The notes beneath the pieces are model-generated. The model was not told where the DNA came from, did not search any database, and saw nothing but the letters and a program-made list of their open reading frames with translations. Position numbers and translations under genes: made by a program. A DNA stretch of 64,000 bases, from contig NZ_DAOKYX010000013.1 of the NCBI RefSeq assembly GCF_035325945.1, positions 1 to 64,000 of the forward strand. The letters run 5' to 3'. Positions 35,709 to 43,927 of the stretch are shown here, piece by piece (position 1 is the first letter of the stretch; the number at the start of each line of letters is the position of its first letter). Origin of the DNA: Parvibaculum sp035325945. Its GTDB lineage: Bacteria > Pseudomonadota > Alphaproteobacteria > Parvibaculales > Parvibaculaceae.

Positions 35709-37508
35709 ATGAACACCTATCGCAGCCACAATTGTGGCGAGCTCCGTAAGTCTCATGTCGGCGAGACGATCCGCCTTTCGGGCTGGGTCCATCGCAAGCG
35801 CGACCATGGCGGTCTTCTCTTTATCGACCTGCGCGACAATTACGGGCTGACGCAGCTCGTCTTCGACCCGGACCGGCCCGAGGCTTTCGCGCTCGCCGAA
35901 AAGGTCCGCTCCGAATGGGTGATCAAGATCGAGGGCAGGGTGGTGGCCCGCTCGGACGAGACGGTGAACGCCAACCTCGCCACGGGCGAGGTGGAGATCG
36001 CCGTTTCCGAGGTCGAGGTGCTCTCCGAAGCGCAGGACCTGCCGCTGCCGGTCTTCGGCGAACCGGACTACCCGGAGGAGACGCGCCTCACCTATCGCTT
36101 CCTCGATCTGCGCCGCGAGACGCTTCACCGCAACATCCTGCTGCGCTCGAAGATCATCGCTTCCGTCCGCCGCCGCATGACGGAGGCCGGTTTCAACGAA
36201 TTCCAGACGCCGATCCTCACGGCTTCGAGCCCGGAAGGCGCCCGCGACTTCCTCGTTCCCTCGCGTGTCCATCCGGGCAAGTTCTATGCGCTGCCGCAGG
36301 CGCCGCAGCAGTTCAAGCAGCTCATCATGGTGGCGGGCTTCGACCGCTATTTCCAGATCGCGCCCTGCTTCCGCGACGAGGACGCCCGCGCCGACCGCAG
36401 CCCGGGCGAGTTCTACCAGCTCGACGTGGAAATGAGCTTCGTCGAGCAAGACGATGTTTTTGCTGCGATAGAGCCGGTTCTTCATGGATTGTTTGAAGAA
36501 TTCGCCGATGGCCGCAAGGTCTCGCCATATCCCTTCCCGCGTATTCCCTACGCGACCTCGATGCGCAAATACGGCAATGACAAGCCGGACCTGCGCAACC
36601 CGATCGAGATGTCGGACGCGACGCATATCTTCCGCGGCTCGGGCTTCAAGGTCTTTGCCGGCATGATCGAGAAAGACCCGAAGGTCGAGGTCTGGGCGAT
36701 CCCCGCGCCGGGCGGCGGCAACCGCGCCTTCTGCGACCGGATGAATGGCTGGGCGCAGGGCGAGGGCCAGCCGGGCCTCGGCTATATCTTCTACCGTTCC
36801 GAAAATGGCGCGCTGGAAGGCGCGGGGCCGCTGGCGAAGAATATCGGTCCCGAGCGGACCGAACAGTTGCGCAGCGAACTCGGCCTCAAGGAAGGCGACG
36901 CGGTCTTCTTCGTGGCCGGGCTGCCGAAGAACTTCGCCGCCTTCGCCGGGCTTGCCCGCACGCGCATCGGCAAGGAGCTGAACCTCATCGAGGAAGGCGT
37001 CTTCAAATTCTGCTGGATCGTCGATTTCCCGATGTTCGAGTGGAACGAGGACGAGAAGAAGGTCGATTTCTCGCACAACCCGTTCTCGATGCCGCAGGGC
37101 GGGCTCGAGGCGCTCGAGACGCAGGATCCGCTGACGATCAACGCTTATCAGTACGACATCGTCTGCAATGGCGTGGAACTTTCCTCCGGCGCGATCCGCA
37201 ATCACAAGCCGGAAATCATGTACAAGGCCTTCGCCATCGCCGGCTACGACAAGGCGACAGTGGAATCCAAGTTCGGCGGCATGCTGAATGCGTTCAAATT
37301 CGGTGCGCCGCCGCATGGCGGTCTCGCGCCCGGAATCGACCGCATGGTGATGCTGCTCGCGGGCGTCGAGAACCTGCGCGAAGTGACCATGTTCCCCATG
37401 AACCAGCAGGCGCAGGACCTGCTGATGCAGGCGCCCTCGGAAGTCGAGCCGCGCCAGCTCAAGGAACTCCATATCCGCGTCGTGCCGCCGCTCGAAAAGA
37501 AGGGCTGA
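35709..37508 (+). CDS. aspS: Aspartyl-tRNA synthetase (probably non-discriminating)
   Basis: Class II synthetase charging tRNA-Asp. The 599 residues include an N-terminal OB-fold (GWVHRKRDHGGLLFIDLRDNYG split over 25-45), motif 2 FRDEDARADRSPGEFYQ, a bacterial GAD insertion and motif 3 GLAPGIDRMVMLL. In Alphaproteobacteria AspRS often also makes Asp-tRNA-Asn for GatCAB, but that is inferred. TTGACA occurs at 35611-35616 upstream without a convincing -10. A strong terminator follows. Confidence 0.96.
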   Translation: MNTYRSHNCGELRKSHVGETIRLSGWVHRKRDHGGLLFIDLRDNYGLTQLVFDPDRPEAFALAEKVRSEWVIKIEGRVVARSDETVNANLATGEVEIAVSEVEVLSEAQDLPLPVFGEPDYPEETRLTYRFLDLRRETLHRNILLRSKIIASVRRRMTEAGFNEFQTPILTASSPEGARDFLVPSRVHPGKFYALPQAPQQFKQLIMVAGFDRYFQIAPCFRDEDARADRSPGEFYQLDVEMSFVEQDDVFAAIEPVLHGLFEEFADGRKVSPYPFPRIPYATSMRKYGNDKPDLRNPIEMSDATHIFRGSGFKVFAGMIEKDPKVEVWAIPAPGGGNRAFCDRMNGWAQGEGQPGLGYIFYRSENGALEGAGPLAKNIGPERTEQLRSELGLKEGDAVFFVAGLPKNFAAFAGLARTRIGKELNLIEEGVFKFCWIVDFPMFEWNEDEKKVDFSHNPFSMPQGGLEALETQDPLTINAYQYDIVCNGVELSSGAIRNHKPEIMYKAFAIAGYDKATVESKFGGMLNAFKFGAPPHGGLAPGIDRMVMLLAGVENLREVTMFPMNQQAQDLLMQAPSEVEPRQLKELHIRVVPPLEKKG

Positions 37509-37536
37509 TGCCCGGGCGACTGGCAATGTGAATTCG

Positions 37537-37569
37537 GCCGGGGCGTCGTCATCGACGCTCCGGCTTTTT
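37537..37569 (+). terminator. Intrinsic terminator after aspS
   Basis: A 12-bp stem with one G-T pair (arms 37537-37548 and 37553-37564), TCAT loop and five T. Textbook form, 29 bp past the aspS stop. Confidence 0.95.
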
Positions 37570-37614
37570 CGTGCCGGCGCGAGCCGAGAAAGAGGGCGAG
37601 CCGAGGAAGAAGGA

Positions 37615-38034
37615 ATGTTACGCAGCCCCCGCGAACGCCTGTTACAGGCTGTGCTTTACGAAGCGATCGGCCTGGCGATCCTGACACCGGCCTATGGCTT
37701 CGCAATGGGGCTGCCGCTCGGAAACTCCTTCGTCACCATGGCGCTGATCTCAGGCATCGTCATCGTCTGGGCGCCGACCTACAATTCCATTTTCGATAGG
37801 CTGATGCTGCGCTGGAGCGGGCGCCTCGCGCATCAGAAAACGGTGGCGCTGCGCGTGCTCCATGCGGGGCTTTACGAGGTCACGATCTCGTTCTTCGCCG
37901 TGCCGATCATCGCCTATATCAGCGGCATGGGCTGGTGGGTGGCGATCGCCGCCGATATCGGCTTTACCATCGTCTATTTCGTCTACACCTACGTGTTCTA
38001 CTTCATCTACGACTGGCTGCGGCCGGTTCGGTGA
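37615..38034 (+). CDS. PACE-family multidrug/biocide efflux protein
   Basis: A 139-residue membrane protein with four helices, matching the PACE (AceI-like, bacterial transmembrane pair) family. RERLLQAVLYEAIGLAI holds the conserved membrane Glu16 (Glu15 in AceI), and the repeat half has RVLHAGLYEVTISF with a second Glu. WAPTYNSIFDR carries the conserved Trp and Asn. Known members export chlorhexidine and short-chain diamines by proton antiport. The ATG at 37615 follows AAGAAGGA; an upstream extension would be hydrophilic. An N-gap follows 43 bp after the stop. Confidence 0.85.
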   Translation: MLRSPRERLLQAVLYEAIGLAILTPAYGFAMGLPLGNSFVTMALISGIVIVWAPTYNSIFDRLMLRWSGRLAHQKTVALRVLHAGLYEVTISFFAVPIIAYISGMGWWVAIAADIGFTIVYFVYTYVFYFIYDWLRPVR

Positions 38035-38077
38035 AACGCGCGCTCGATTGATCCTGATCAACATGCCGGAAGCGAAA

Positions 38078-38177
38078 NNNNNNNNNNNNNNNNNNNNNNN
38101 NNNNNNNNNNNNNNNNNNNNNNNNNNNNNNNNNNNNNNNNNNNNNNNNNNNNNNNNNNNNNNNNNNNNNNNNNNNNN
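38078..38177 (+). other. Assembly gap of 100 N
   Basis: Exactly 100 N between the PACE gene and dodecin. Unlike the first gap, the flanks share no overlap that I can see, so real sequence of unknown length is probably missing, possibly with the dodecin promoter or a further gene. Confidence 0.9.
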
Positions 38178-38230
38178 TCTGTTTTCGTGTTCTGGCGTTT
38201 TCACATTCTGGGTCGAAGCAGGAGCCGATC

Positions 38231-38431
38231 ATGCTGAAGGTCATCGAAGTTCTCGCGGAGTCCGACAAGAGCTGGGAAGACGCGGCCGCCAATGCCGTGA
38301 AGACGGCGGCGAAGACCGTTCACAACATCAAATCGATCTATATCGAGAACATGGAAGCGACGGTGAAGGACAACAAGATTACGGGCTATCGCATCAATGC
38401 GAAGCTGACATTCCTGCTCGACGCCAAGTAA
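38231..38431 (+). CDS. Dodecin
   Basis: A 66-residue flavin-binding storage protein that assembles into hollow dodecamers. The sequence MLKVIEVLAESDKSWEDA and the C-terminal TGYRINAKLTFLL fit the family; the usual Trp (Trp15) that stacks on flavin is present. GGAG lies just before the ATG. It starts 53 bp after the gap, so its promoter may be hidden. Confidence 0.93.
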   Translation: MLKVIEVLAESDKSWEDAAANAVKTAAKTVHNIKSIYIENMEATVKDNKITGYRINAKLTFLLDAK

Positions 38432-38470
38432 GCGCGGACGCCCGTTCGTTCACCCGTCGAAAGGTGCTCC

Positions 38471-38920
38471 ATGAAACCGCCTCGTATCTGGATTCTCGTC
38501 GCGGATGGCGAGACCGCCCGCTTCTATCTTGCCGAGGGACGCACGGCGCGTCTCGAGCCGGCGCTGCCATTCGAGTTCCGTGCGCCAAACCCTCCGGCGC
38601 GAGAGCAGGGCACGGACCGGCCGGGCCGGGTCTATGAAAGCTTCGGCGAGGCGCATCATGGCGTTGAGCCGCGCACGGATCTCCATCGCGAGGTAAAGCG
38701 GAAATTTGCCGTCGAGATCGCCGATCTGCTGAAGACGAAGGCGCGGGAAAATGTGTTCGACGAACTGGTCCTGATCGCGCCGCCGAAGATGATGGGCGAT
38801 CTTAGGGCGGCTCTGGACGAGCGCACCAGAGCATGCGTCAAGACCGAACTTGCCAAGGATTTGACGCGGCTCTCGCCGACGGAACTCCACACCTATCTGA
38901 CGGCGGAAGTCTGGTCCTGA
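38471..38920 (+). CDS. Host-attachment family protein
   Basis: A 149-residue protein of the family annotated as required for attachment to host cells (AtsE-like, PF10116 by recollection). The start IWILVADGETARFYL, the central FAVEIADLLKTKARENVFDELVLIAPPKMMGDLR (shown only in part by position, about 75-110) and the C-terminal LAKDLTRLSPTELHTYL are the family pattern. Despite the name, it has no signal peptide and occurs in many free-living bacteria, so the attachment role is doubtful here. It lies 39 bp after dodecin and is probably co-transcribed. Confidence 0.82.
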   Translation: MKPPRIWILVADGETARFYLAEGRTARLEPALPFEFRAPNPPAREQGTDRPGRVYESFGEAHHGVEPRTDLHREVKRKFAVEIADLLKTKARENVFDELVLIAPPKMMGDLRAALDERTRACVKTELAKDLTRLSPTELHTYLTAEVWS

Positions 38921-38925
38921 CGGCA

Positions 38926-38954
38926 GCCCCTCCCGGGCGGGTACCGGGAGGGGC
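38926..38954. terminator. Bidirectional hairpin between convergent genes
   Basis: A perfect 11-bp stem (GCCCCTCCCGG with CCGGGAGGGGC) around a 7-base loop, just 6 bp after the host-attachment gene and 20 bp from the fasciclin stop. There is no T-run on either side, but the position suits a shared 3' end. Confidence 0.7.
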
Positions 38955-38974
38955 GCCGATCTGTGTCGCGCGGA

Positions 38975-39562
38975 TTACTGCGCGGGCGCGTTCAGCGTGC
39001 CGCTGGCCGGAGCCATCGCGGGCGCGCTCTCCGACGTTTCCTCGCTCTGGGAGAAGACGGGGACCGGCAGCCTGTCGACCGGAATGATGATGCCGTTCGA
39101 CGCCTCGATGGCCGGTCCCGACTGGCTGGCGCCAAACTCCCCGCCATAACGGAGATTGCCGCCCGAGCCCGAAATGGTAACCGGGTCCTTCTGGAACGTG
39201 TTCACAGTGACGGACTTGCCTTCGAGGCTTTCCGGCTTGTGAACGCCCGGCACGATCTCATAGAGAAGCAGGGCCTGGACGTTCTGCTTGTCGCTCGGGT
39301 TCGTCGGCGAAACCATATCGTCATAGCCGCCCTTGATCGCGTCGAAAGCGGCATTGGTCGGCGCGAAGACGGTGCGCGGGCTCTTCGCCGTATACTGATA
39401 TTTGACGCCGCTCGCCTCGATCACCTTGACCAGCGTGGAGAATTGCGGGTCCGCACTCAGCTTGTCATAGATGCTACCGGCGGCGAATGCGGGTGCGCCG
39501 GCCAGCGCCGTCAGCGCGGCCGCCGCGAGCAGGGTTTTCAACCTTGAGCCGATCTGAATCAT
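38975..39562 (-). CDS. Secreted fasciclin (FAS1) domain protein
   Basis: Exported protein of 195 residues. The ATG at 39562 follows GGAGG and gives a signal peptide ending at about residue 27 (APAFA). One FAS1 domain covers about residues 30-165 (TVFAPTNAAFDAI, LLLYEIVPG, ASNGIIIPVDRLPVP). It is followed by a Ser/Ala/Pro-rich tail. FAS1 domains mediate adhesion or matrix contact; the bacterial role is generally undefined. Confidence 0.9.
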   Translation of the reverse strand: MIQIGSRLKTLLAAAALTALAGAPAFAAGSIYDKLSADPQFSTLVKVIEASGVKYQYTAKSPRTVFAPTNAAFDAIKGGYDDMVSPTNPSDKQNVQALLLYEIVPGVHKPESLEGKSVTVNTFQKDPVTISGSGGNLRYGGEFGASQSGPAIEASNGIIIPVDRLPVPVFSQSEETSESAPAMAPASGTLNAPAQ

Positions 39563-39769
39563 GGGTGTACCTCCGGCTTGAGGGAAAAGGGTCGGCACCA
39601 GCCTAATCCTTTTACCGTAAGCATGCATCTGGGCCGAATTGAGACAGCAAATTGGCGCAGGATGGAAAGTGAAAGCGCCAATTCAGCATAGAGCCGGGGC
39701 GGCATGGAGGCCGGAGGGCATGCCGATTTTTGCGCGCCATCATCCGTATGCGGCGGCCTCACAGCGGCC

Positions 39770-39802
39770 AAAAAAATGGGAGGACGCGGAACGTCCTCCC
39801 AT
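39770..39802 (-). terminator. Intrinsic terminator after nrdJ
   Basis: On the minus strand an 11-bp stem (arms 39776-39786 and 39792-39802) is followed by seven T. It lies 54 bp past the nrdJ stop, in the 294-bp space before the fasciclin gene. The rest of that space shows nothing else I can support. Confidence 0.93.
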
Positions 39803-39856
39803 GCCGGAAGTGAAAGGGGTGATCCGTGCCGGAACGGTTCCGGCCGAGCCCTTGAC

Positions 39857-42800
39857 CTAGCTGCAGCCGCTCGTAGAGCCGCAGGTGTCGCATTTGAGGC
39901 ATGTGCCGTTGCGCACCATGGTGAAGTTGCCGCATTCGGAGCAGGATTCGCCTTCATAGCCCTTCATGCGCGCTTCCGCGATGCGCGAGAGTGAGACGGT
40001 CGTGCTCTCGCCGCGGAGCGTCGCCGTCACGACCATTTCCTCGGCATGTTCGGAGGCGTCGAGAATGGCCTTGGTCGCCGTCGCGCCCGCAATCTGCGCA
40101 CGCATGGTCGCGGCTCCGCCCCGCACGATATAGAGGTTCGCCATCTGCGGGTTGCGGGTGAAGCCGGGGCTCACCACGCTCGCGGCCGGAAGCTTGCCTT
40201 CGTCGGCGCCGCTCCCCATCGCGTCGAAGCCGATGTCCTTGGGATCGACATGGCCGAGATCGGACCGGCCGAGATAGGACACCGCGAGTTCGCGGAACAC
40301 ATAGTCGAGGATCGACGTTGCATTCTTGATCCGGTCGTTGCCCTGCACGAGGCCAGCCGGCTCGAAGCGCGTGAAGGTGAAGGCGTCGACATATTCCTCC
40401 AGCGGCACGCCGTACTGGAGGCCGAGCGAGATCGCGATGGCGAAATTGTTCATCAGGCTGCGGAAGGCGGCGCCCTCCTTGTGCATGTCGATGAAGATCT
40501 CGCCAAGCCGCCCGTCGTCATACTCGCCCGTGCGCAGATAGACCTTGTGGCCGCCGACAAGCGCCTTCTGCGTGTAACCCTTGCGGCGGTCGGGAAGGCG
40601 CGCACGCTCCTTGGCGCGTTCGATCACGCGCTCGACAACCTTTTCGGCGACGATGCGCGCGCGCTCCTGCGCGGGCTGCGACACGATCTTCTCCGCGACG
40701 GTCGCTTCCTCCTCGATGGTCTCGTCGTCGAGAAGCTGAGAATTGAGCGGCTGCGAGAGCTTCGAGCCGTCGCGATAGAGCGCGTTGGCCTTGAGCGCGA
40801 GCTTCCAGGAGAGCATGTAGCTCGACTTGCAATCCTCGACGGTCGCCGCATTGGGCATGTTGATCGTCTTGGAGATCGCGCCCGAGATGAAGGGCTGCGC
40901 CGCCGCCATCATGCGGATATGGCTCTCGACCGAAAGGAAGCGCGTGCCGATGCGTCCGCAGGGGTTGGCGCAATCGAAGACGGGCAGATGCTCGTCCTTG
41001 AGATGCGGCGCGCCCTCGACCGTCATCGAACCGCAGACATGGATATTGGCGGCGTCGATCTCCGCCTTGCTGAAGCCGATTACGGCGAGCAGGTCGAAGT
41101 CGAGATCATCCATCGCTTCCGCATCGAGACCGAGCGTCCCGGTGCAGAAATCCTCGCCGAGCGACCACTTGTTGAAGGCGAAGCGGATGTCGAAGGCCGT
41201 CGCAAGCGCGGCCTCGACGATGTCGATCTTCTCGGCCGTGAAGCCCTTGGCCTTCAGCGTCTCGTGATTGACGCCGGGCGCACGCTCGAGCGTGCCGTGG
41301 CCGACGGCATAGTTCACGATCTCCTCGATCGCGTGCTCCGAATAGCCGAGCGTGCGTAATGCCTGCGGAACGGCGCGGTTGATGATCTTGAAATAGCCGC
41401 CGCCCGCGAGCTTCTTGAACTTCACGAGCGCGAAGTCGGGCTCGATGCCTGTCGTGTCGCAATCCATGACGAGGCCGATCGTGCCCGTGGGCGCGATGAC
41501 GGTGGCCTGCGCGTTGCGGAAGCCATGGCGCTCGCCCATGGAGACAGCGAGATCCCAGGCCGCGCGCGCATGATCGACGAGATCGGTCTGCGGGCAGCTC
41601 GCATGATCGAGCGGGACGGGGAGCGTGCTCAGCTTCTCATAGCCCGTGGTGGCGCCATGAGCCGCGCGGGCATGGTTGCGCATGACGCGCAGCATGTGCT
41701 CGCGGTTCTCGGCGAAGCCTTCAAAGGCGCCGAGTTCCTTGGCCATCTGGGCGGAGGTCGCATAGGCGACGCCCGTCATGATGGCGCTGATCGCGGCGCA
41801 GAGCGCGCGCGCCTCGTCGGAATCATAGGCGAGGCCCGACGACATCAGAAGCCCGCCAATATTGGCGAAGCCGAGGCCGAGCGTGCGGTAGCGATAGGAC
41901 CGCTCGGCGATCTCCCGGCTCGGGAACTGGGCCATCAGGACCGAGATTTCGAGCACGATCGTCCAGAGCTTCACCGCATGCTCGAACGCCTCGACATCGA
42001 AACGGCCATCCTGCTCACGGAAGGTCATGAGGTTCAGCGAGGCGAGGTTGCACGCCGTGTCATCGAGGAACATATATTCCGAGCACGGATTGCTGGCGCG
42101 GATTTCGCCCGAGGCGGCGCAGGTGTGCCAGTCATTGATCGTGGTGTGGAACTGGATGCCGGGGTCAGCCGACGCCCATGCGGCATGTGCGATCGATTCC
42201 CACAATTCCGTCGCGCGAAGGGTCTTCGTCACCCGTCCGTCGGTGCGGCCGACGAGCTGCCAGTCGCCATCCGTCTCGACGGCGCGCAGGAAATCGTCCG
42301 TCACGCGAACGGTGTTGTTGGAGTTCTGGCCGGAGACGGTGAGATAGGCTTCCGAATCCCAGTCCGTGTCATAGGTGCGGAAATCGATGTCGGTGTAGCC
42401 CTGACGCGCGAACTGGATCACGCGCTGAATGTAGTTCTCCGGCACCTGCATCCGCCGCGCGGCGATGATCTCGCGCTTCAGGGCAGGGTTCTTCTTCGGG
42501 TCGAAGCAATCGTCGTCATGGCCCTCGCAATTCACGCAGGCGCGCATGATGGCGCTGAGGTGCTTCTGGTTGATCCGCGAGCCGGTGACGAGGGCGGCGA
42601 CCTTCTGCTCCTCGATCACCTTCCAGTCGATGAAGGCTTCGATGTCCGGATGATCGGCATCGACAATGACCATCTTCGCGGCGCGCCGGGTGGTGCCGCC
42701 CGACTTGATGGCGCCCGCCGCGCGGTCACCGATCTTGAGGAAGCTCATCAGGCCCGAGGACTTGCCGCCACCGGAGAGCTTTTCATTCTCGCCGCGAAGG

Positions 42801-43510
42801 CTGGAGAAGTTGGAGCCCGTGCCTGAACCGTATTTAAAGAGGCGCGCCTCGCGCACCCAGAGGTCCATGATGCCGTTCTCGTTGACGAGATCGTCGTTCA
42901 CGCTCTGAATGAAGCAGGCATGGGGCTGCGGCCGCTCATAGGCGCTTGTCGCGCCGACGGTCTTGCCGGTCAGGTGATCGACGTAGAAATGCCCCTGCGC
43001 CGGGCCGTCGATGCCATAGGCCCAGTGGAGGCCGGTATTGAACCATTGCGGCGAATTGGGCGCGGTGATCTGGGCGGCGAGCATATAGGCAAGCTCGTCG
43101 CGGAAGGCGAGGGCGTCCGCCTCGCTGTCGAAATAGCCGCCCTTCCAGCCCCAATAGGTCCAGGTGCCGGCGAGGCGGTCGAAGACCTGCCGCGCGTCGC
43201 GCTCCGGGCCGAAGCGCTCGCCCGCGGGCAGCACCTCCAGGGCCTCGTCGTCAGGCGCCGCTCGCCACAGCCACTCGGGCACGCCTTCCTCGGGCACGCG
43301 CCGAAGCACGGCGGGAACACCCGCCTTGCGGAAATACTTCTGAGCGAGGATGTCGCAGGCGACCTGGCTCCAGTCCGCCGGAACGTTGATGTCGTCCAAT
43401 CGGAAAACCAGCGACCCGTCGGGATTTCGGATCTCGCTCGTGGCGGTCCGGAAGGAGAGTCCTTCGTAGGGCGACCGGCCCTCGACGGTGAAACAACGCT
43501 GGATACGCAT
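39857..43510 (-). CDS. nrdJ: Adenosylcobalamin-dependent (class II) ribonucleotide reductase
   Basis: Makes deoxyribonucleotides with a B12-derived radical, independent of oxygen. The start at 43510 gives MRIQRCFTVEGRSPYE and 1217 residues, the usual length of the long NrdJ type. Typical stretches are SPQWFNTGLHWAYG, SGTGSNFSSLRG, NPCSEYMFLDDTACNLASL and APTGTIGLVMDCDTTGIEP. The C-terminus ends with a zinc-ribbon-like group CSECGN, CLKCDTCG. The 38-codon open extension upstream is not conserved. It has a terminator and a promoter with NrdR-like sites, so it is a single-gene regulated unit. Confidence 0.97.
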   Translation of the reverse strand: MRIQRCFTVEGRSPYEGLSFRTATSEIRNPDGSLVFRLDDINVPADWSQVACDILAQKYFRKAGVPAVLRRVPEEGVPEWLWRAAPDDEALEVLPAGERFGPERDARQVFDRLAGTWTYWGWKGGYFDSEADALAFRDELAYMLAAQITAPNSPQWFNTGLHWAYGIDGPAQGHFYVDHLTGKTVGATSAYERPQPHACFIQSVNDDLVNENGIMDLWVREARLFKYGSGTGSNFSSLRGENEKLSGGGKSSGLMSFLKIGDRAAGAIKSGGTTRRAAKMVIVDADHPDIEAFIDWKVIEEQKVAALVTGSRINQKHLSAIMRACVNCEGHDDDCFDPKKNPALKREIIAARRMQVPENYIQRVIQFARQGYTDIDFRTYDTDWDSEAYLTVSGQNSNNTVRVTDDFLRAVETDGDWQLVGRTDGRVTKTLRATELWESIAHAAWASADPGIQFHTTINDWHTCAASGEIRASNPCSEYMFLDDTACNLASLNLMTFREQDGRFDVEAFEHAVKLWTIVLEISVLMAQFPSREIAERSYRYRTLGLGFANIGGLLMSSGLAYDSDEARALCAAISAIMTGVAYATSAQMAKELGAFEGFAENREHMLRVMRNHARAAHGATTGYEKLSTLPVPLDHASCPQTDLVDHARAAWDLAVSMGERHGFRNAQATVIAPTGTIGLVMDCDTTGIEPDFALVKFKKLAGGGYFKIINRAVPQALRTLGYSEHAIEEIVNYAVGHGTLERAPGVNHETLKAKGFTAEKIDIVEAALATAFDIRFAFNKWSLGEDFCTGTLGLDAEAMDDLDFDLLAVIGFSKAEIDAANIHVCGSMTVEGAPHLKDEHLPVFDCANPCGRIGTRFLSVESHIRMMAAAQPFISGAISKTINMPNAATVEDCKSSYMLSWKLALKANALYRDGSKLSQPLNSQLLDDETIEEEATVAEKIVSQPAQERARIVAEKVVERVIERAKERARLPDRRKGYTQKALVGGHKVYLRTGEYDDGRLGEIFIDMHKEGAAFRSLMNNFAIAISLGLQYGVPLEEYVDAFTFTRFEPAGLVQGNDRIKNATSILDYVFRELAVSYLGRSDLGHVDPKDIGFDAMGSGADEGKLPAASVVSPGFTRNPQMANLYIVRGGAATMRAQIAGATATKAILDASEHAEEMVVTATLRGESTTVSLSRIAEARMKGYEGESCSECGNFTMVRNGTCLKCDTCGSTSGCS

Positions 43511-43616
43511 TTGGCCCCCGACTGTGTGCTGTAGGAACGCCGTGGCTCCGGCGTCCGTCCTTGCTCGCATCTGGCGGGGAGGGGCTGATCCTCCGCCGGG
43601 CATCAGGCAAGGCTTC

Positions 43617-43640
43617 CCCGGCAACGCCGGGCACTTTTTT
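43617..43640 (+). terminator. Plus-strand terminator-like hairpin inside the nrdJ leader
   Basis: CCCGGC, loop AAC, GCCGGG, then CAC and six T. It has intrinsic-terminator form only on the plus strand, opposite to nrdJ. No plus-strand gene precedes it, so it would end an antisense transcript or be fortuitous. Confidence 0.4.
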
Positions 43641-43742
43641 CACAGGCTGAAATGTCGCCTGATTTCAAAAGCTTCCGGTCGCCTGGAAAATTCTGCGTTT
43701 ATGTCCCGGTTTTCGGCCCCTGCGCCGCCACTCGACAAGGAA

Positions 43743-43770
43743 ATCCTATCGCAGTCGGTCAGAACGTCAA
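43743..43770 (-). promoter_or_regulatory. Probable promoter of nrdJ
   Basis: On the minus strand TTGACG (43765-43770), a 16-base spacer and TAGGAT (43743-43748). It would start transcription near 43736 and leave a leader of about 225 nt before the nrdJ ATG. The -35 overlaps the proximal NrdR-like site. Confidence 0.55.
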
Positions 43771-43783
43771 CCATAACTGGTGG
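43768..43783. promoter_or_regulatory. NrdR-like box, proximal
   Basis: CAACCATAACTGGTGG keeps the core pattern C-x-A-x-A-x-x-T-x-G of the NrdR box consensus and matches about 9 of 16 positions. It is the weaker site; support comes from its exact 31-bp spacing to the next one. Confidence 0.45.
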
Positions 43784-43798
43784 AAGCATTGGAAATAG

Positions 43799-43814
43799 GC
43801 ACGAAATATAGTGC
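43799..43814. promoter_or_regulatory. NrdR-like box, distal
   Basis: GCACGAAATATAGTGC matches about 12 of 16 positions of the NrdR consensus acaCwAtATaTwGtgt and is itself nearly palindromic. It lies 31 bp from the proximal site, the three-turn spacing typical of NrdR box pairs. Confidence 0.6.
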
Positions 43815-43927
43815 TTGGCGGCTGCCGCCTTCGGATTACTACTTTCGAATCGGCAATTATCAAACCGGCAAGGGTTGGGTGGTATGTGGATAAGAGGGGA
43901 GGACAGGCGGAAGTTCTGAGAGGGCCC

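Noticed and set aside
37862..38431. Fusion of the PACE region with dodecin across the second gap
   Set aside because: The upstream part is out of frame with the PACE protein and the join is made of N; dodecin has its own start at 38231.
43511..43740. Cobalamin riboswitch before nrdJ
   Set aside because: Some fragments (GCCCGG, GGGGAAGCC) recall it, but the conserved B12 box and core junction sequences are not there. Rfam search would decide.
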